Assembly (NCBI GenBank): GCA_019359245.1
Contig: JAHHHR010000035.1
Span: 1 to 64,000 of the forward strand
Source of the DNA: Nostoc desertorum CM1-VF14
Lineage (GTDB): Bacteria > Cyanobacteriota > Cyanobacteriia > Cyanobacteriales > Nostocaceae
Reading direction: 5' to 3'
DNA: 64,000 bases
The translations under genes were made by a program, and so were the position numbers. A model generated the notes under the pieces. The model had not been told where the DNA came from, ran no database searches, and saw only the letters and a list, made by a program, of their open reading frames with translations. Positions 9,111-17,563 of this stretch are shown one piece after another; position 1 is the first letter of the stretch, and every line of letters starts with the position of its first letter.

Positions 9111-9537
9111 AACCTTGAAATACATCCCAAAACAGCATTAGGGAAATCACCAACAACATCACGCCTGCTGATTTTTCTACAGTTTTCGGACTTAGTCGGG
9201 TGGCTATCCAACTACCTAAAAGCACACCTAATAAGCTGGTGGTTATCAGTGCAGCCGCAGATCCGATAAATACCACCCACGGCGAATGAGATTCTGCACT
9301 CATTAACAAAGTGGAAAGCTGAGTTTTATCTCCAATTTCTGCTAGAAAAATGGTTACAAAAGTTGTACCAAAAACTACTATCGGTGATTGCTGCTTTTGA
9401 GGACTATCGGCAACTACAGGCTGAACTGGTTGGGCGATCGCAGGAGTTAAGTTAAAATCAGTGCTGTCTTTCAGTTCTACCTCGATCTTAGTTTGAGATA
9501 TGCCATAAATCTCCAAAGGACCAGAATCAAGTTTCAC
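9109..9537 (-). CDS. GDT1/TMEM165 (UPF0016) half-size cation exchanger, longer subunit
   Basis: A 142-residue membrane protein. Residues 1-50 are a hydrophilic, Pro/Gln-rich N-terminal extension. They are followed by a GDT1 half-domain with the E-x-G-D-K-T motif (FLAEIGDKTQLSTLLMS) and three hydrophobic segments. It pairs with the downstream half-size gene, and the two motifs together make the cation site in the family model. Mn2+ efflux is the likely role by analogy with cyanobacterial Mnx-type proteins. No regulatory site was recognised in the short upstream region. Confidence 0.88.
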   Translation of the reverse strand: MKLDSGPLEIYGISQTKIEVELKDSTDFNLTPAIAQPVQPVVADSPQKQQSPIVVFGTTFVTIFLAEIGDKTQLSTLLMSAESHSPWVVFIGSAAALITTSLLGVLLGSWIATRLSPKTVEKSAGVMLLVISLMLFWDVFQG

Positions 9538-9663
9538 GGGCAGTAGTTTTGGTTGCTAGATGTTTTCATATTTCTATCATATTCTCAGATTGTTGTAATA
9601 AATTGCAACTACATAAGTGGGGACAAAAAAATTATGGGCTGTCTTTGTGTCTTTGCATCCTGC

Positions 9664-10014
9664 TTACAGCCCAACAGCTTTATCGAAGCGTAGTATTTCC
9701 AGACTGCGATCGCCGTATACACCTTCTATTTGTTGGCGACAGCAGTCAATGGCAAAATCGTTAACTTCTTCTGGTTCAATCCCATACATATCTTGAAATA
9801 CTTCTGATTCCACACGGCAGAAACGAGGACGATCTGAGTAGATGCGGCATTCTCGCGTGGTATGGTCGAAATTAACACACCATCCATCTTCGCCTACCAT
9901 GCTGAGGTAGATTTCTAGTTCTGGTGGAGAGAGATACTCATCTAAATCTGGACGCTCTGCTGGATCAAGATTGCAGCAGGCTCCACATTGTTTTACACAT
10001 TGCCAAGTTGACAT
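9664..10014 (-). CDS. YkgJ-family cysteine-cluster protein
   Basis: A soluble protein of 116 residues with a putative Zn- or Fe-chelating cysteine cluster. The N-terminal CVKQCGACCNLDP is followed by WCVNFDHTTRECRIYSDRPRFCR and DCCRQQ, the usual YkgJ (CxxCxxCC...) layout. I start it at MSTWQCVKQC, as in relatives. An in-frame ATG 29 codons upstream would add a Leu/Pro-rich stretch that is only the translated purine-rich repeat at 10037-10072. Biochemical function is unknown in the family. It is convergent or overlapping with nothing, and psb30 is divergent from it. Confidence 0.85.
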   Translation of the reverse strand: MSTWQCVKQCGACCNLDPAERPDLDEYLSPPELEIYLSMVGEDGWCVNFDHTTRECRIYSDRPRFCRVESEVFQDMYGIEPEEVNDFAIDCCRQQIEGVYGDRSLEILRFDKAVGL

Positions 10015-10036
10015 TTTAGATTGGGGAGTAGGGAAA

Positions 10037-10072
10037 TGAGGGAGCAGGGGGAGCAGGGGAGGCAGGGGAAGA
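10037..10072. repeat. Purine-rich short tandem repeat
   Basis: GAGCAGGGG-type units just upstream of the YkgJ gene. They create a spurious 5' extension of its reading frame. Confidence 0.7.
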
Positions 10073-10246
10073 AGAACTATTGATTCTTGAGCCATGCCCA
10101 ATGCCCCTATTTTACGTTTTTATATCTTTTCTTATAATTTTGTTAAGTAAATTAAATCTAGCAGTCCATAGCCAGATATGATCGATTTCGGGTTTTGTAA
10201 TTAAGTTATTGAATTTTTTAAGACAATTGGGAGGAGAAAAGGAAAA

Positions 10247-10378
10247 ATGGACGCTTTGTTTAACGCTTTTACCAGTATCAATTGGGAAGTTATTTTCCAA
10301 TTGCTGTCCGTGGCGCTAATTGTGATTGCTGGGCCAGTGGTAATCTTTTTGCTGGCATTTCGCAACGGCAACCTATAA
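10247..10378 (+). CDS. psb30: Photosystem II protein Psb30 (Ycf12)
   Basis: A 43-residue single-pass membrane protein of the PSII core, peripheral near PsbJ/cytochrome b559 and involved in stabilising the complex. The sequence reads MDALFNAFTSINWEVIFQLL, then the hydrophobic helix SVALIVIAGPVVIFLLAF, and ends RNGNL. The ...NWEVIFQL...AGPVVIFLLAFRNGNL pattern is diagnostic for Psb30. A strong ribosome binding site (GGGAGGAG) lies about 10 nt upstream of the ATG. It is a monocistronic thylakoid gene between the divergent YkgJ gene and convergent recJ. Confidence 0.93.
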   Translation: MDALFNAFTSINWEVIFQLLSVALIVIAGPVVIFLLAFRNGNL

Positions 10379-10441
10379 GAGTTCTGAGTGCCCAGTTGTG
10401 AGTCCTGAGTTGAAAAAATTGTTGAATTTAAAACTCATAAC

Positions 10442-12568
10442 TTATAACTTAGCACTCAGTACTGATAACGCCTGAAGGGCAGCTTGGATAATACTGTCAT
10501 ACTGTGGCTGAGAGATATCGACTTCTTTGGCGTTTTGGCGATTAGTGCCTAGTAAACCGATTATATGTCCTGGCTGCATAGCTAAGACTTTACCTTCAGA
10601 GTTTTTAATTCTTAATTCTGCTTCAATACCGTTTTTATAGAAACCGCAAGTATACTCTCGCTGATTGTATTCAAAGGTTGTGCTTGACGGGGTTGGTGGC
10701 GAAGCAAAAAATTGTTGAAGTTGAATTGGCAGTCTGGCACCTATTAACTCTAACTCGATAGTGGTATTACCGTTAAAGTAATTTTCTCGGAGTTTGTAAG
10801 CAACATCGACTCGCGGTGGTAAGCGGAAATAGTCGCCCCAACGCCAAGCGATCGCTTTAATTTTATACTCCTGATTATCAATAGTTTGGGCAATCGTCAG
10901 TTTAATGTGACCCTTCCCGACGATTTTTTGCTCAACCACTTGAACATTAGATGTCCAAAAAACTGGATCGGGATTATCCATACCGCAGGGGTGCAAAGCA
11001 TTAAGCTGTTGATAAAGCTGCTGATTAATTTGATTCAGGTTGACTTCAGCATCAATTTTGAGCAGAGGCTTGAGATGCTGCGGTTCAAGACACTGGTTAG
11101 CAAATTCAATCAAACGCGATCGCAACATCTGTAAATTATCTGCTGGTAGAGAGAATCCCCCGGCTGCTTTGTGTCCGCCAAATTTCCCTAGTAAATCGTG
11201 ACAAGATTCCAGAGCTTCAAATACATGGAACTCTGGAATCGAGCGTGCAGAACCGCGTATGTGTTCCTCATCCTCATAAGTACCAATAAACACGGGAACA
11301 CCGTAGCGTTCCACTAAACGGGAAGCGACAATCCCAATAACGCCGTGATGCCAATTAGGTTGAACAACAACTAATACACGATCTTGTTGTAGAGATGTAA
11401 CAAATTCTGTTTCTACATAAGCGATCGCTTCTTGTTCAATTTGCTCACACATTAGCTGGCGAGAGGCGTTGATTTGTTCGCACTGCATTGCTCTTTCCAG
11501 CGCCAACCCCATATCATCTGTAGTCAGCAATTCAATGACAGTCTGGGGATTACCAATTCGACCAATAGCATTAATTCGTGGCCCCAAGCGAAAACCGATA
11601 TCTTCAGGTTTTAGTGATTTGGGATTTGAGGAGTTAGGGATGTTTTTTTTCTCCCCTGCTCCCCCTGCTCCCCCTGCTCCCCTGCTCCCCTGCTCCGCCT
11701 CTCCCCTCGCCTGCACGCCACCTACTTGAATCAACGCCTGTATCCCAGCTAAGTTGGATTTGGGTAAATGCTGTAAACCGCGTTTCACCCAACGGCGATT
11801 CACGCCAGTTAAGGGAGCTAAATCTGCGATCGTTCCGAGCGTAAACAGTGCTAGCATTGGCTGGATCAAGCCCTTAGTCTCCCCTAACTGTTGTGCTAGA
11901 GAGACTGCCAAAATGTATGCAACCCCAACACCAGCAACACCCCGATAAGGTGAGGATTCAGCTATTAATTTGGGGTTGAGGATAGCATTAGCTGGTGGTA
12001 ATTTTTGGGGGATATCGTGATGATCGGTGATAATCACTGCAAGACCAAGTTCTCTAGCTCTGGCAACTGGTTCAAAGGCAGAGATGCCATTGTCTACAGT
12101 GAGGATTAATCCCACGCCTTCGCTGTGAAATTCTTCAACTATGCGTTTATTAATACCGTAGCCTTCGTGCATCCGGCTGGGAATAGCATAATCTACCTGT
12201 GCGCCTAAAGTGCGAAGACTACGCAAAAGTAGAGCAGTGCTGGTCATCCCATCAGCATCATAGTCACCACAAATAGCAATTTTTGTTTGAGAGGCGATCG
12301 CATTTTGCAACAACTCCAAACTAATTGCCAAATCAGGGAAATCCTCTAACGGCGAAGGTAAGACTAAAGACTCTGGATTTAAAAATGCTTGTGCCTGTTC
12401 TGGTGTTTCGATCCCCCGATTAATTAGTAACTGGCTGATAATCGGTGAAACATTAATTAAAACTGCCAGCTTTTGGGCAAATTCTAGTTGCTGCGGATAG
12501 ATTTGCCAGCGCTGATTAGGTAAGCGCCTGCTAGGTTTTAAGAGTTCAGATACAGGTCGGTCTAGCAC
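10442..12568 (-). CDS. recJ: Single-stranded-DNA exonuclease RecJ with in-frame repeat insertion
   Basis: 5'-3' ssDNA exonuclease for recombination and mismatch/base-excision repair. The DHH phosphoesterase motifs are intact: GDYDADGMTS (residues 101-110), LTVDNG (156-161), VIITDHH (178-184) and FTLGTIADLAPLTG (242-255). The downstream DHHA1 and OB parts include GKFGGHKAAGGFSL. Total length is 708. Residues about 286-318 (GEAEQGSRGAGGAGGAGEKK and an Asn/Pro/Ser tract) are encoded by a copy of the purine-rich tandem repeat inserted in frame between the DHH domain and the RLGPRINAIGRIG motif. The motifs on both sides are intact, so the enzyme is probably active. Confidence 0.93.
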   Translation of the reverse strand: MLDRPVSELLKPSRRLPNQRWQIYPQQLEFAQKLAVLINVSPIISQLLINRGIETPEQAQAFLNPESLVLPSPLEDFPDLAISLELLQNAIASQTKIAICGDYDADGMTSTALLLRSLRTLGAQVDYAIPSRMHEGYGINKRIVEEFHSEGVGLILTVDNGISAFEPVARARELGLAVIITDHHDIPQKLPPANAILNPKLIAESSPYRGVAGVGVAYILAVSLAQQLGETKGLIQPMLALFTLGTIADLAPLTGVNRRWVKRGLQHLPKSNLAGIQALIQVGGVQARGEAEQGSRGAGGAGGAGEKKNIPNSSNPKSLKPEDIGFRLGPRINAIGRIGNPQTVIELLTTDDMGLALERAMQCEQINASRQLMCEQIEQEAIAYVETEFVTSLQQDRVLVVVQPNWHHGVIGIVASRLVERYGVPVFIGTYEDEEHIRGSARSIPEFHVFEALESCHDLLGKFGGHKAAGGFSLPADNLQMLRSRLIEFANQCLEPQHLKPLLKIDAEVNLNQINQQLYQQLNALHPCGMDNPDPVFWTSNVQVVEQKIVGKGHIKLTIAQTIDNQEYKIKAIAWRWGDYFRLPPRVDVAYKLRENYFNGNTTIELELIGARLPIQLQQFFASPPTPSSTTFEYNQREYTCGFYKNGIEAELRIKNSEGKVLAMQPGHIIGLLGTNRQNAKEVDISQPQYDSIIQAALQALSVLSAKL
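11651..11700. repeat. Tandem repeat inside recJ
   Basis: CTCCCCCTGCTCCCC-type units, the reverse complement of the STRR at 9.0 and 10.0 kb. They lie wholly within the recJ coding sequence and keep its frame, adding a Gly/Ala-rich linker. Confidence 0.85.
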
Positions 12569-13083
12569 AGTATAAACTTAGGAATTTTTAGTGTTAACTT
12601 AGAGCAGGACAAATGGAATTCGCGGCTACACAAACATAGACGCTTTGCGGCTACTCTTACGAGAACGCTTTTAGCGAACCCGTTGGCGCAGCCTCTCGTT
12701 CGCGTAGCGTCTCCCTTTGGGAGAAGAGAAGGCTAGTCCGCCTCCGCGGACTAAGGAAAAATTGAGTGTTTGAAACCGACGGAAGTGGGTTTTGCCTGTG
12801 TAGACGCAGTTTCTAACCGCCGATTTAACTATTTGCTATCTAAAACACGTTTATCCTACCATCATCCATAATATACAAAGAGCGATCGCCAGGAGAGCGC
12901 CAAGTCGGACGGAGTTCAAGCCGCAATGTGCCAAAGTTGGGTTTCGAGACAATTGCTTGTAGTGACAAACTCTCAATCTTACAAAAAATTACCACTAGTT
13001 AATTTAACACCTCCAATTCAACTAAATTTTAATACTTATATCTGAGAATGAACCAAGGTATTAAATGATTCGTAAATCTACTT
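12569..13083. other. Intergenic region made largely of dispersed repeat modules
   Basis: No gene over 515 bp. From 12616 to about 12755 it is a mosaic of palindromic repeats (AATTCGCGGCTACACAAAC, AGCCTCTCGTTCGCGTAGCG, TCTCCCTTTGGGAGA, and the perfect hairpin AGTCCGC-CTCC-GCGGACT at 12735-12752). From 12775 another repeat-like piece (TGTGTAGACGCAG...GGTTTCTAACCGCC) follows. A HIP1-like GCGATCGCC lies near 12890. The remainder is unremarkable. Confidence 0.6.
12616..12755. repeat. Composite palindromic dispersed repeat
   Basis: Several hairpin modules in tandem upstream of recJ. They share words with the repeats at 14.88, 40.05, 53.92 and 61.59 kb (GCGTAGC, CTCTCGTAGAGAAG, GTCTCC). Likely a non-autonomous dispersed palindromic element family. 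Confidence 0.6.
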
Positions 13084-13230
13084 TCATTTCGTCACTGGCA
13101 AGGCTCGAATGAGTTCTCGAATCACATCAGTTGCTGGTCTGCCCGTCTGTTCACAATACTTTTCAAGGTTATTGGCTTCATTTGATGCCAGGTTAATAGT
13201 GATTCGCTTGACAGCCCATTTTTTGTTCAT
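13084..13230 (-). CDS. Small ribbon-helix-helix (CopG-like) protein
   Basis: A 48-residue protein starting MNKKWAVKRITINLASNEAN, then NLEKYCEQTGRPATDVIREL and ending IRALPVTK. The short N-terminal strand with alternating hydrophobic residues (VKRITINL) and two helices joined by TGRPATDVI are the classic ribbon-helix-helix layout of CopG/Arc-type DNA-binding proteins. Such small proteins act as transcription repressors or antitoxins. No partner toxin gene is visible on either side, so it seems to be an orphan regulator. No clear Shine-Dalgarno was noted. It is flanked by long non-coding, repeat-rich DNA. Confidence 0.75.
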   Translation of the reverse strand: MNKKWAVKRITINLASNEANNLEKYCEQTGRPATDVIRELIRALPVTK

Positions 13231-14325
13231 GCTGAAATAGATAAATCATGTAATCATAGCTTCAAACCCTGATTTTACCTTCCTAACTGGAAAGTAACCT
13301 AAATTCGGGATATGCCGAGATACCTTATTTAAGAGGGCACGTTGTAAATAAATATTGCAAGTATGCTTGACTAATTTACTAACTTGTCCATAAATGATAT
13401 TTGAACCGCTAAGATTTAGAACTCTAAAATCCAAATACGCTGATGATAATTAATTAGTCCAGGAGCTTCCCCCCAACGCAGTAGCTCCCCTAAAAAAGTA
13501 GGGCTTAATTCCCTATTTTTTAATGATGATTAGGAAGGATCAAGCCTTAATCTAAACCTATTGCTCTACAATCAACTTTTTACCCCTTTGAGCTTAATTA
13601 TGCAAAAGCCTCACACTTGCCTAAATTTAAGTATAAAAAGTTACTAATATAAATACTAGATTAAAATTAGTAGGTTAAGACGAGGAAGCAGGGAAATCTT
13701 CATTCTTTGCGTCGCTGTGCCTTTCTCCCTTTGCGTCGCTCTCTACCTTACGATTTGCTGATTGATAACCTACTATCATGGCATCTAGTTAATTCTAGAT
13801 GCTCAAAATTTTGTCGGTTCTCAATTTAATTTTCAACCAGCTTTCCTCACCTTGATAACCCAATTTACCTTAACAGAATGCCTATTTCTATCATTATGAT
13901 TAAATTTTTAATTAAAGCTTAATTGCAATCAATTTAGGATTAAAAATACTGAAGAACACCTTAACCTAAACTTGTACTAATTTTAACTCAAGCTTTGCTT
14001 ACTCTGTATGCCTTAGTAAGAAGATTATGTAGTAACTATGGTAAAACACTGTATTCCTATCGGAATTAAGATGTAATTTTACTATTAATCCAAAGCTAGA
14101 AGCCAAATTGGAGGTTTTTACGAGTTGCTATTTACTGCATTAAGGATTCTAGATTTATGAAGCTGCAACTCACCCAATTACATATACTCTGAGCCAAATT
14201 AACTGGAGTGTAGACCGATGAAATGCACACATGATGGTTGCAAGTAGAAAATTAGGTGTCTACGCCTACAGCATAAAGTTTGCATATTTTCTGTGGAGTT
14301 TTTTTACTAAACTTGAGGAGTACAA
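13231..14325. other. Long non-coding region
   Basis: About 1.1 kb without a convincing gene. Around 13462-13525 it contains two adjacent inverted repeats: GGAGCT/AGCTCC, and AAAAAAGTAGGG with CCCTATTTTTT ending in a T-run, a terminator-like structure on either strand. Around 13700-13745 are TTTGCGTCGCT repeats. AT-rich DNA leads up to the hydroxylase-like gene and presumably carries its promoter. A structured RNA at 13440-13525 is possible but not supported further. Confidence 0.45.
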
Positions 14326-14826
14326 ATGCTTGAGGCTATCGCTGTTGCTTGGTTATTATTGTTTTTTGGCGATTTTCTATCTACATTTTTTTACCACATA
14401 CCCGAGCACGTTTTTGGTAGCCTACATTTAAAAACGCACCACTCCTGGAAGAAAGACTTCCGCCACTACGCTATTTTGACTTTTAATCCTCAGGTTCTTT
14501 TAGATGGTATCTTGGGAGCTTTACCTTATGTATTTTTAGCAGTAGTCTTGTGGTCTTTCTCTCCCATTGGCGTTGTTTCTGGATTACTGCTTGGTCAGTT
14601 TCATGTATGGTGGAGACACATAAGTGTACTAGGTTGGCAAACTTCAAAACCTGTCAATATTTTGTGCCAAATTCTATTTATTACTACTCCTGAGAGGCAC
14701 TGGTTGCACCATCACAAAACTAATTTGGGTTTTGGTGATATTTTCACGTTCTTTGAACAACCTGCACAAATGTGGTTACGCTGGCTTCGGCTACTCAGAC
14801 TTCGTTTTCGCTACTCTCGGATCTGA
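14326..14826 (+). CDS. Fatty acid hydroxylase/sterol desaturase-like membrane protein
   Basis: A 166-residue polytopic membrane protein with the histidine clusters of the di-iron fatty acid hydroxylase superfamily: HIPEHVFG, LHLKTHHSWKKDFRH and TTPERHWLHHHKTN. A GQFHVWWRHISVLGW segment lies between them. About four hydrophobic segments are visible. It is shorter than most family members (about 230-300), but the His boxes are all present. The substrate is unknown; cyanobacterial relatives are annotated only as sterol desaturase family. The ATG was chosen because of the GAGGAG ribosome binding site 6-10 nt upstream. It converges with the aldo/keto reductase gene. Confidence 0.8.
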   Translation: MLEAIAVAWLLLFFGDFLSTFFYHIPEHVFGSLHLKTHHSWKKDFRHYAILTFNPQVLLDGILGALPYVFLAVVLWSFSPIGVVSGLLLGQFHVWWRHISVLGWQTSKPVNILCQILFITTPERHWLHHHKTNLGFGDIFTFFEQPAQMWLRWLRLLRLRFRYSRI

Positions 14827-14865
14827 CTGAAGCGATCGCTGGCCTAAATACTTTTTAAATTTACC

Positions 14866-14935
14866 AAAAAAAGCTGCGTTAGCGAAGCTTACCGTTGGCG
14901 TAGCCTCTCGTAGAGAAGGTATCGCAGCTTTTTTT
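14866..14935. terminator. Bidirectional terminator with a dispersed repeat in its loop
   Basis: A perfect 13-bp inverted repeat: seven A plus GCTGCG (14866-14878), and CGCAGC plus seven T (14923-14935). It lies between convergent genes and gives a U-run in both directions. The 44-nt loop is filled by a palindromic dispersed repeat (GCGTAGCCTCTCGTAGAGAAGG), which suggests the repeat inserted into or formed the terminator. Confidence 0.85.
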
Positions 14936-14966
14936 GTAGACTTGTTACTAATGCTTCGTTAATAGA

Positions 14967-15947
14967 TCAACGATTAACACTACTCATGTCAGGGTAGCGC
15001 TCACCTGCGGCCACATTTTTAGGTGCAACTGCTTCCAGCCGATTCAACTCTTGTTCAGTCAGGTTAATTTCGGTAGCTGCAACATTCTCTTCCAAGTAAC
15101 TACGGCGTTTTGTACCAGGAATTGGGACAATATCTTCTCCCTGAGCCAAAAGCCATGCTAGCGCAAGTTGACTAGAAGTCACTCCTTTTTCGGTGGCAAT
15201 TGCCTTGACTTGCTCAACTAATTGTAGGTTCTTATAAAAATTCTCGCCTTGAAAGCGAGGAGCATTTCTACGATAGTCATCAGGTGCTAGATCATCAGGG
15301 CTGGTGATTGCACCTGATAAAAACCCTCTTCCTAATGGGCTATAGGGAACAAACCCAATTCCTAATTCCCGCACAGTAGGTAAAATTTCATCCTCTGGCT
15401 CTCGACTCCAAAGAGAGTATTCTGTTTGGAGTGCCGTAATGGGGTGAACTCTCACAGCTCGCCGAATCGTCGCAGGAGCAGCCTCTGAAAGCCCCAAATG
15501 ACGAACTTTTCCAAGCTTGACTAACTCTGCCATTGCTCCTACAGTATCTTCGATCGGTACGGTTGGATCTACGCGATGTTGATAATAAAGGTCAATCACT
15601 TCCACTCCCAGACGTTTTAATGAGGCATCGCAAGCTTGATGGACATATTCTGGTCTGCCACTAATGCCTTTCCAACCACCATCTTCAGTGCGGACATTGC
15701 CAAACTTCGTTGCTAATACTACTTGATCTCGGCGGTCTTTAATTGCTTTGCCTATTAGTTGCTCATTAGTAAAAGGCCCATACATATCAGCAGTATCAAG
15801 AAAATTAACTCCTAATTCCAATGCTCGATGAATTGTAGCGATCGCCTCAATTTCATCACGACCACTATAAAACTCAGACATTCCCATGCAACCAAGTCCG
15901 ATAGTTGAAACTTCTAACCCAAGTTTCCCTAGCTTTCTGGTTCTCAT
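14967..15947 (-). CDS. Aldo/keto reductase
   Basis: NADPH-dependent oxidoreductase with a TIM barrel, 326 residues, cytoplasmic. The catalytic tetrad is recognisable: Asp51 and Tyr56 (FLDTADMYG), Lys81 (VVLATKFGN) and His124 (YYQHRVDP). The C-terminal NADPH-binding segment is VPIPGTKRRSYLEENVAA. It resembles the AKR13/YakC group acting on aldehydes; the physiological substrate is unknown. ATG start with AGGAG upstream (CCAGGAGATTATTTA on the coding strand). It is monocistronic, and its 3' end faces the terminator at 14866-14935. Confidence 0.92.
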   Translation of the reverse strand: MRTRKLGKLGLEVSTIGLGCMGMSEFYSGRDEIEAIATIHRALELGVNFLDTADMYGPFTNEQLIGKAIKDRRDQVVLATKFGNVRTEDGGWKGISGRPEYVHQACDASLKRLGVEVIDLYYQHRVDPTVPIEDTVGAMAELVKLGKVRHLGLSEAAPATIRRAVRVHPITALQTEYSLWSREPEDEILPTVRELGIGFVPYSPLGRGFLSGAITSPDDLAPDDYRRNAPRFQGENFYKNLQLVEQVKAIATEKGVTSSQLALAWLLAQGEDIVPIPGTKRRSYLEENVAATEINLTEQELNRLEAVAPKNVAAGERYPDMSSVNR

Positions 15948-16230
15948 TAAATAATCTCCTGGTCAGTAATTGGTCAGATAAAATCAAGTCTTTCAGAATT
16001 ATCTCTTTCCTGATCGGCAATTCATCTACACTTAGAAGTATTTACTGTAGGACTTCTGAATCCCCCACTAATAGCTAGCGCTGTGCGAAGGAGTTCGCTT
16101 ACTCCTGCTTATTTAGAAGCTAATTCTGGGAAACCTTAATTTGTGAGAGCGAGAGGCTTTTGCCAGAAGGAACTAGAATTAGGAAACACCTAGCTGGGTT
16201 CTTCTGACTTTTGAAATTAGGAGTGCATGT

Positions 16231-17325
16231 GTGCCAAAATCCCCTAAATATTTGCTGATTGGATCAACCGAGACTTACAGCGGTAAATCTGCAACTGTTC
16301 TGGGTTTGTCTCATCAGCTACAGCAAAAAGGACTGGATATTACCTACGGTAAACCGCTCGGTACGTGTTTGAATTCCTCTAGTGGAACCGTAATTGAGGA
16401 AGATGTCCAATTCATCGCTCTTAGCCTCAATTTGCCGGAAAACCGTGTTGCACCTACAATGCTGGCTTTGGATGAACTCAATGTGCAAAAGCGCTTACGA
16501 GGGGAAGACAAAACCGATTATCAGCAGTCCCTAATACAGCAATATTTGCAAACGTCCCAAGGAGATTTGGTATTACTGGAGGGGCCTGGTGATTTTTCCG
16601 AAGGTAATTTGTTTGACTTGTCTTTGCTGCAAATGGCTGAAGTATTAGATGCTGGTGTGCTGCTAGTGACCCGCTATAAATCGTTGCTTTCGGTTGAGGC
16701 GCTATTGGCTGCTAAAGGGCGTGTAGGCGATCGCTTGTTTGGAGTTGTGATCAATGATATTCCTGTCACGCAACTAGAAGCAGTTGACACTCTCTTGCGT
16801 CCCTTTTTGGAACAGCAGGGGATTCCAGTACTAGCAATGCTGCCAAACAGCGATTTGCTCCGCAGTGTCAGTGTTGGCGAACTGGTCAAACAGTTAAAGG
16901 CTGATGTTCTCTGCCGCAACGATCGCTTAGATTTGTTGGTGGAGAGTCTAGCAATTGGAGCGATGAATGTCAATTCCGCTGTGAAATATTTCCGAAAACG
17001 CCGGAATATGGCAGTGGTAACAGGAGGCGATCGCGTGGAAATTCAGCAAGCAGCTTTGGAAACTTCTACCCAATGTTTAATTCTCACCGGGCAACTACCA
17101 CCGCCGCCGTTCATTCTCAGTCGCGCTGAAGAACTAGAAATCCCCATTTTATCTGTTGACTTAGACACTCTCACTACTGTAGAAATTGTTGACCGTACTT
17201 TTGGGCAAGTCCGCCTCCACGAGCCGATTAAGGTTCACTGTATTCGTCAGTTAATGTCTGAGCATTTTGACATTGACCGCCTGTTGTCAAAACTTGGTTT
17301 GACTCCCGCAGCAGCATTGTCTTAA
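16231..17325 (+). CDS. BioD-like/phosphotransacetylase N-terminal-domain protein with DRTGG domain
   Basis: 364 residues. Residues 1-205 form a P-loop NTPase related to dethiobiotin synthetase and the N-terminal part of long Pta enzymes (YLLIGSTETYSGKSATVLGL with a modified P-loop, VLLEGPGD, VLLVTRY, GVVINDIP). Residues about 210-325 match a DRTGG domain (LPNSDLLRSVSVGEL, AVVTGGDRVEIQQAAL, CLILTGQLPPP). The catalytic acetyltransferase part of Pta is absent, so this is a regulatory or ATPase-like protein of unknown role. The start is GTG with GGAG about 9 nt upstream. In cyanobacteria it is usually annotated as phosphotransacetylase family protein. Confidence 0.82.
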   Translation: MPKSPKYLLIGSTETYSGKSATVLGLSHQLQQKGLDITYGKPLGTCLNSSSGTVIEEDVQFIALSLNLPENRVAPTMLALDELNVQKRLRGEDKTDYQQSLIQQYLQTSQGDLVLLEGPGDFSEGNLFDLSLLQMAEVLDAGVLLVTRYKSLLSVEALLAAKGRVGDRLFGVVINDIPVTQLEAVDTLLRPFLEQQGIPVLAMLPNSDLLRSVSVGELVKQLKADVLCRNDRLDLLVESLAIGAMNVNSAVKYFRKRRNMAVVTGGDRVEIQQAALETSTQCLILTGQLPPPPFILSRAEELEIPILSVDLDTLTTVEIVDRTFGQVRLHEPIKVHCIRQLMSEHFDIDRLLSKLGLTPAAALS

Positions 17326-17563
17326 CCTCATTAACTCAAATAATTGAGAGCATCAATGCTCAGTTATCAGTTAGGAGCCTGTATTGCTGATGAGGGCACA
17401 GTCGGCTCGCTGTCACCTCCCAGGCGACGGCGTTGCCACTAAGTAATGGAGTTACTTAACCAAACAATCGAAAATTAGTAGCAATGTCTAACTCAAGTTT
17501 TCCTCGCACCTACACGCTGTTTGGTAAAATATCTGGGTCGTTTAATTCGGATTATGTCCATCT

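Noticed and set aside
10112..10300. 62-codon minus-strand frame opposite psb30
   Set aside because: Shadow of psb30 and its leader; no family features.
13440..13525. Adjacent inverted repeats as a possible small RNA or riboswitch
   Set aside because: No known consensus fits and no gene lies directly downstream; only a terminator-like structure can be supported.
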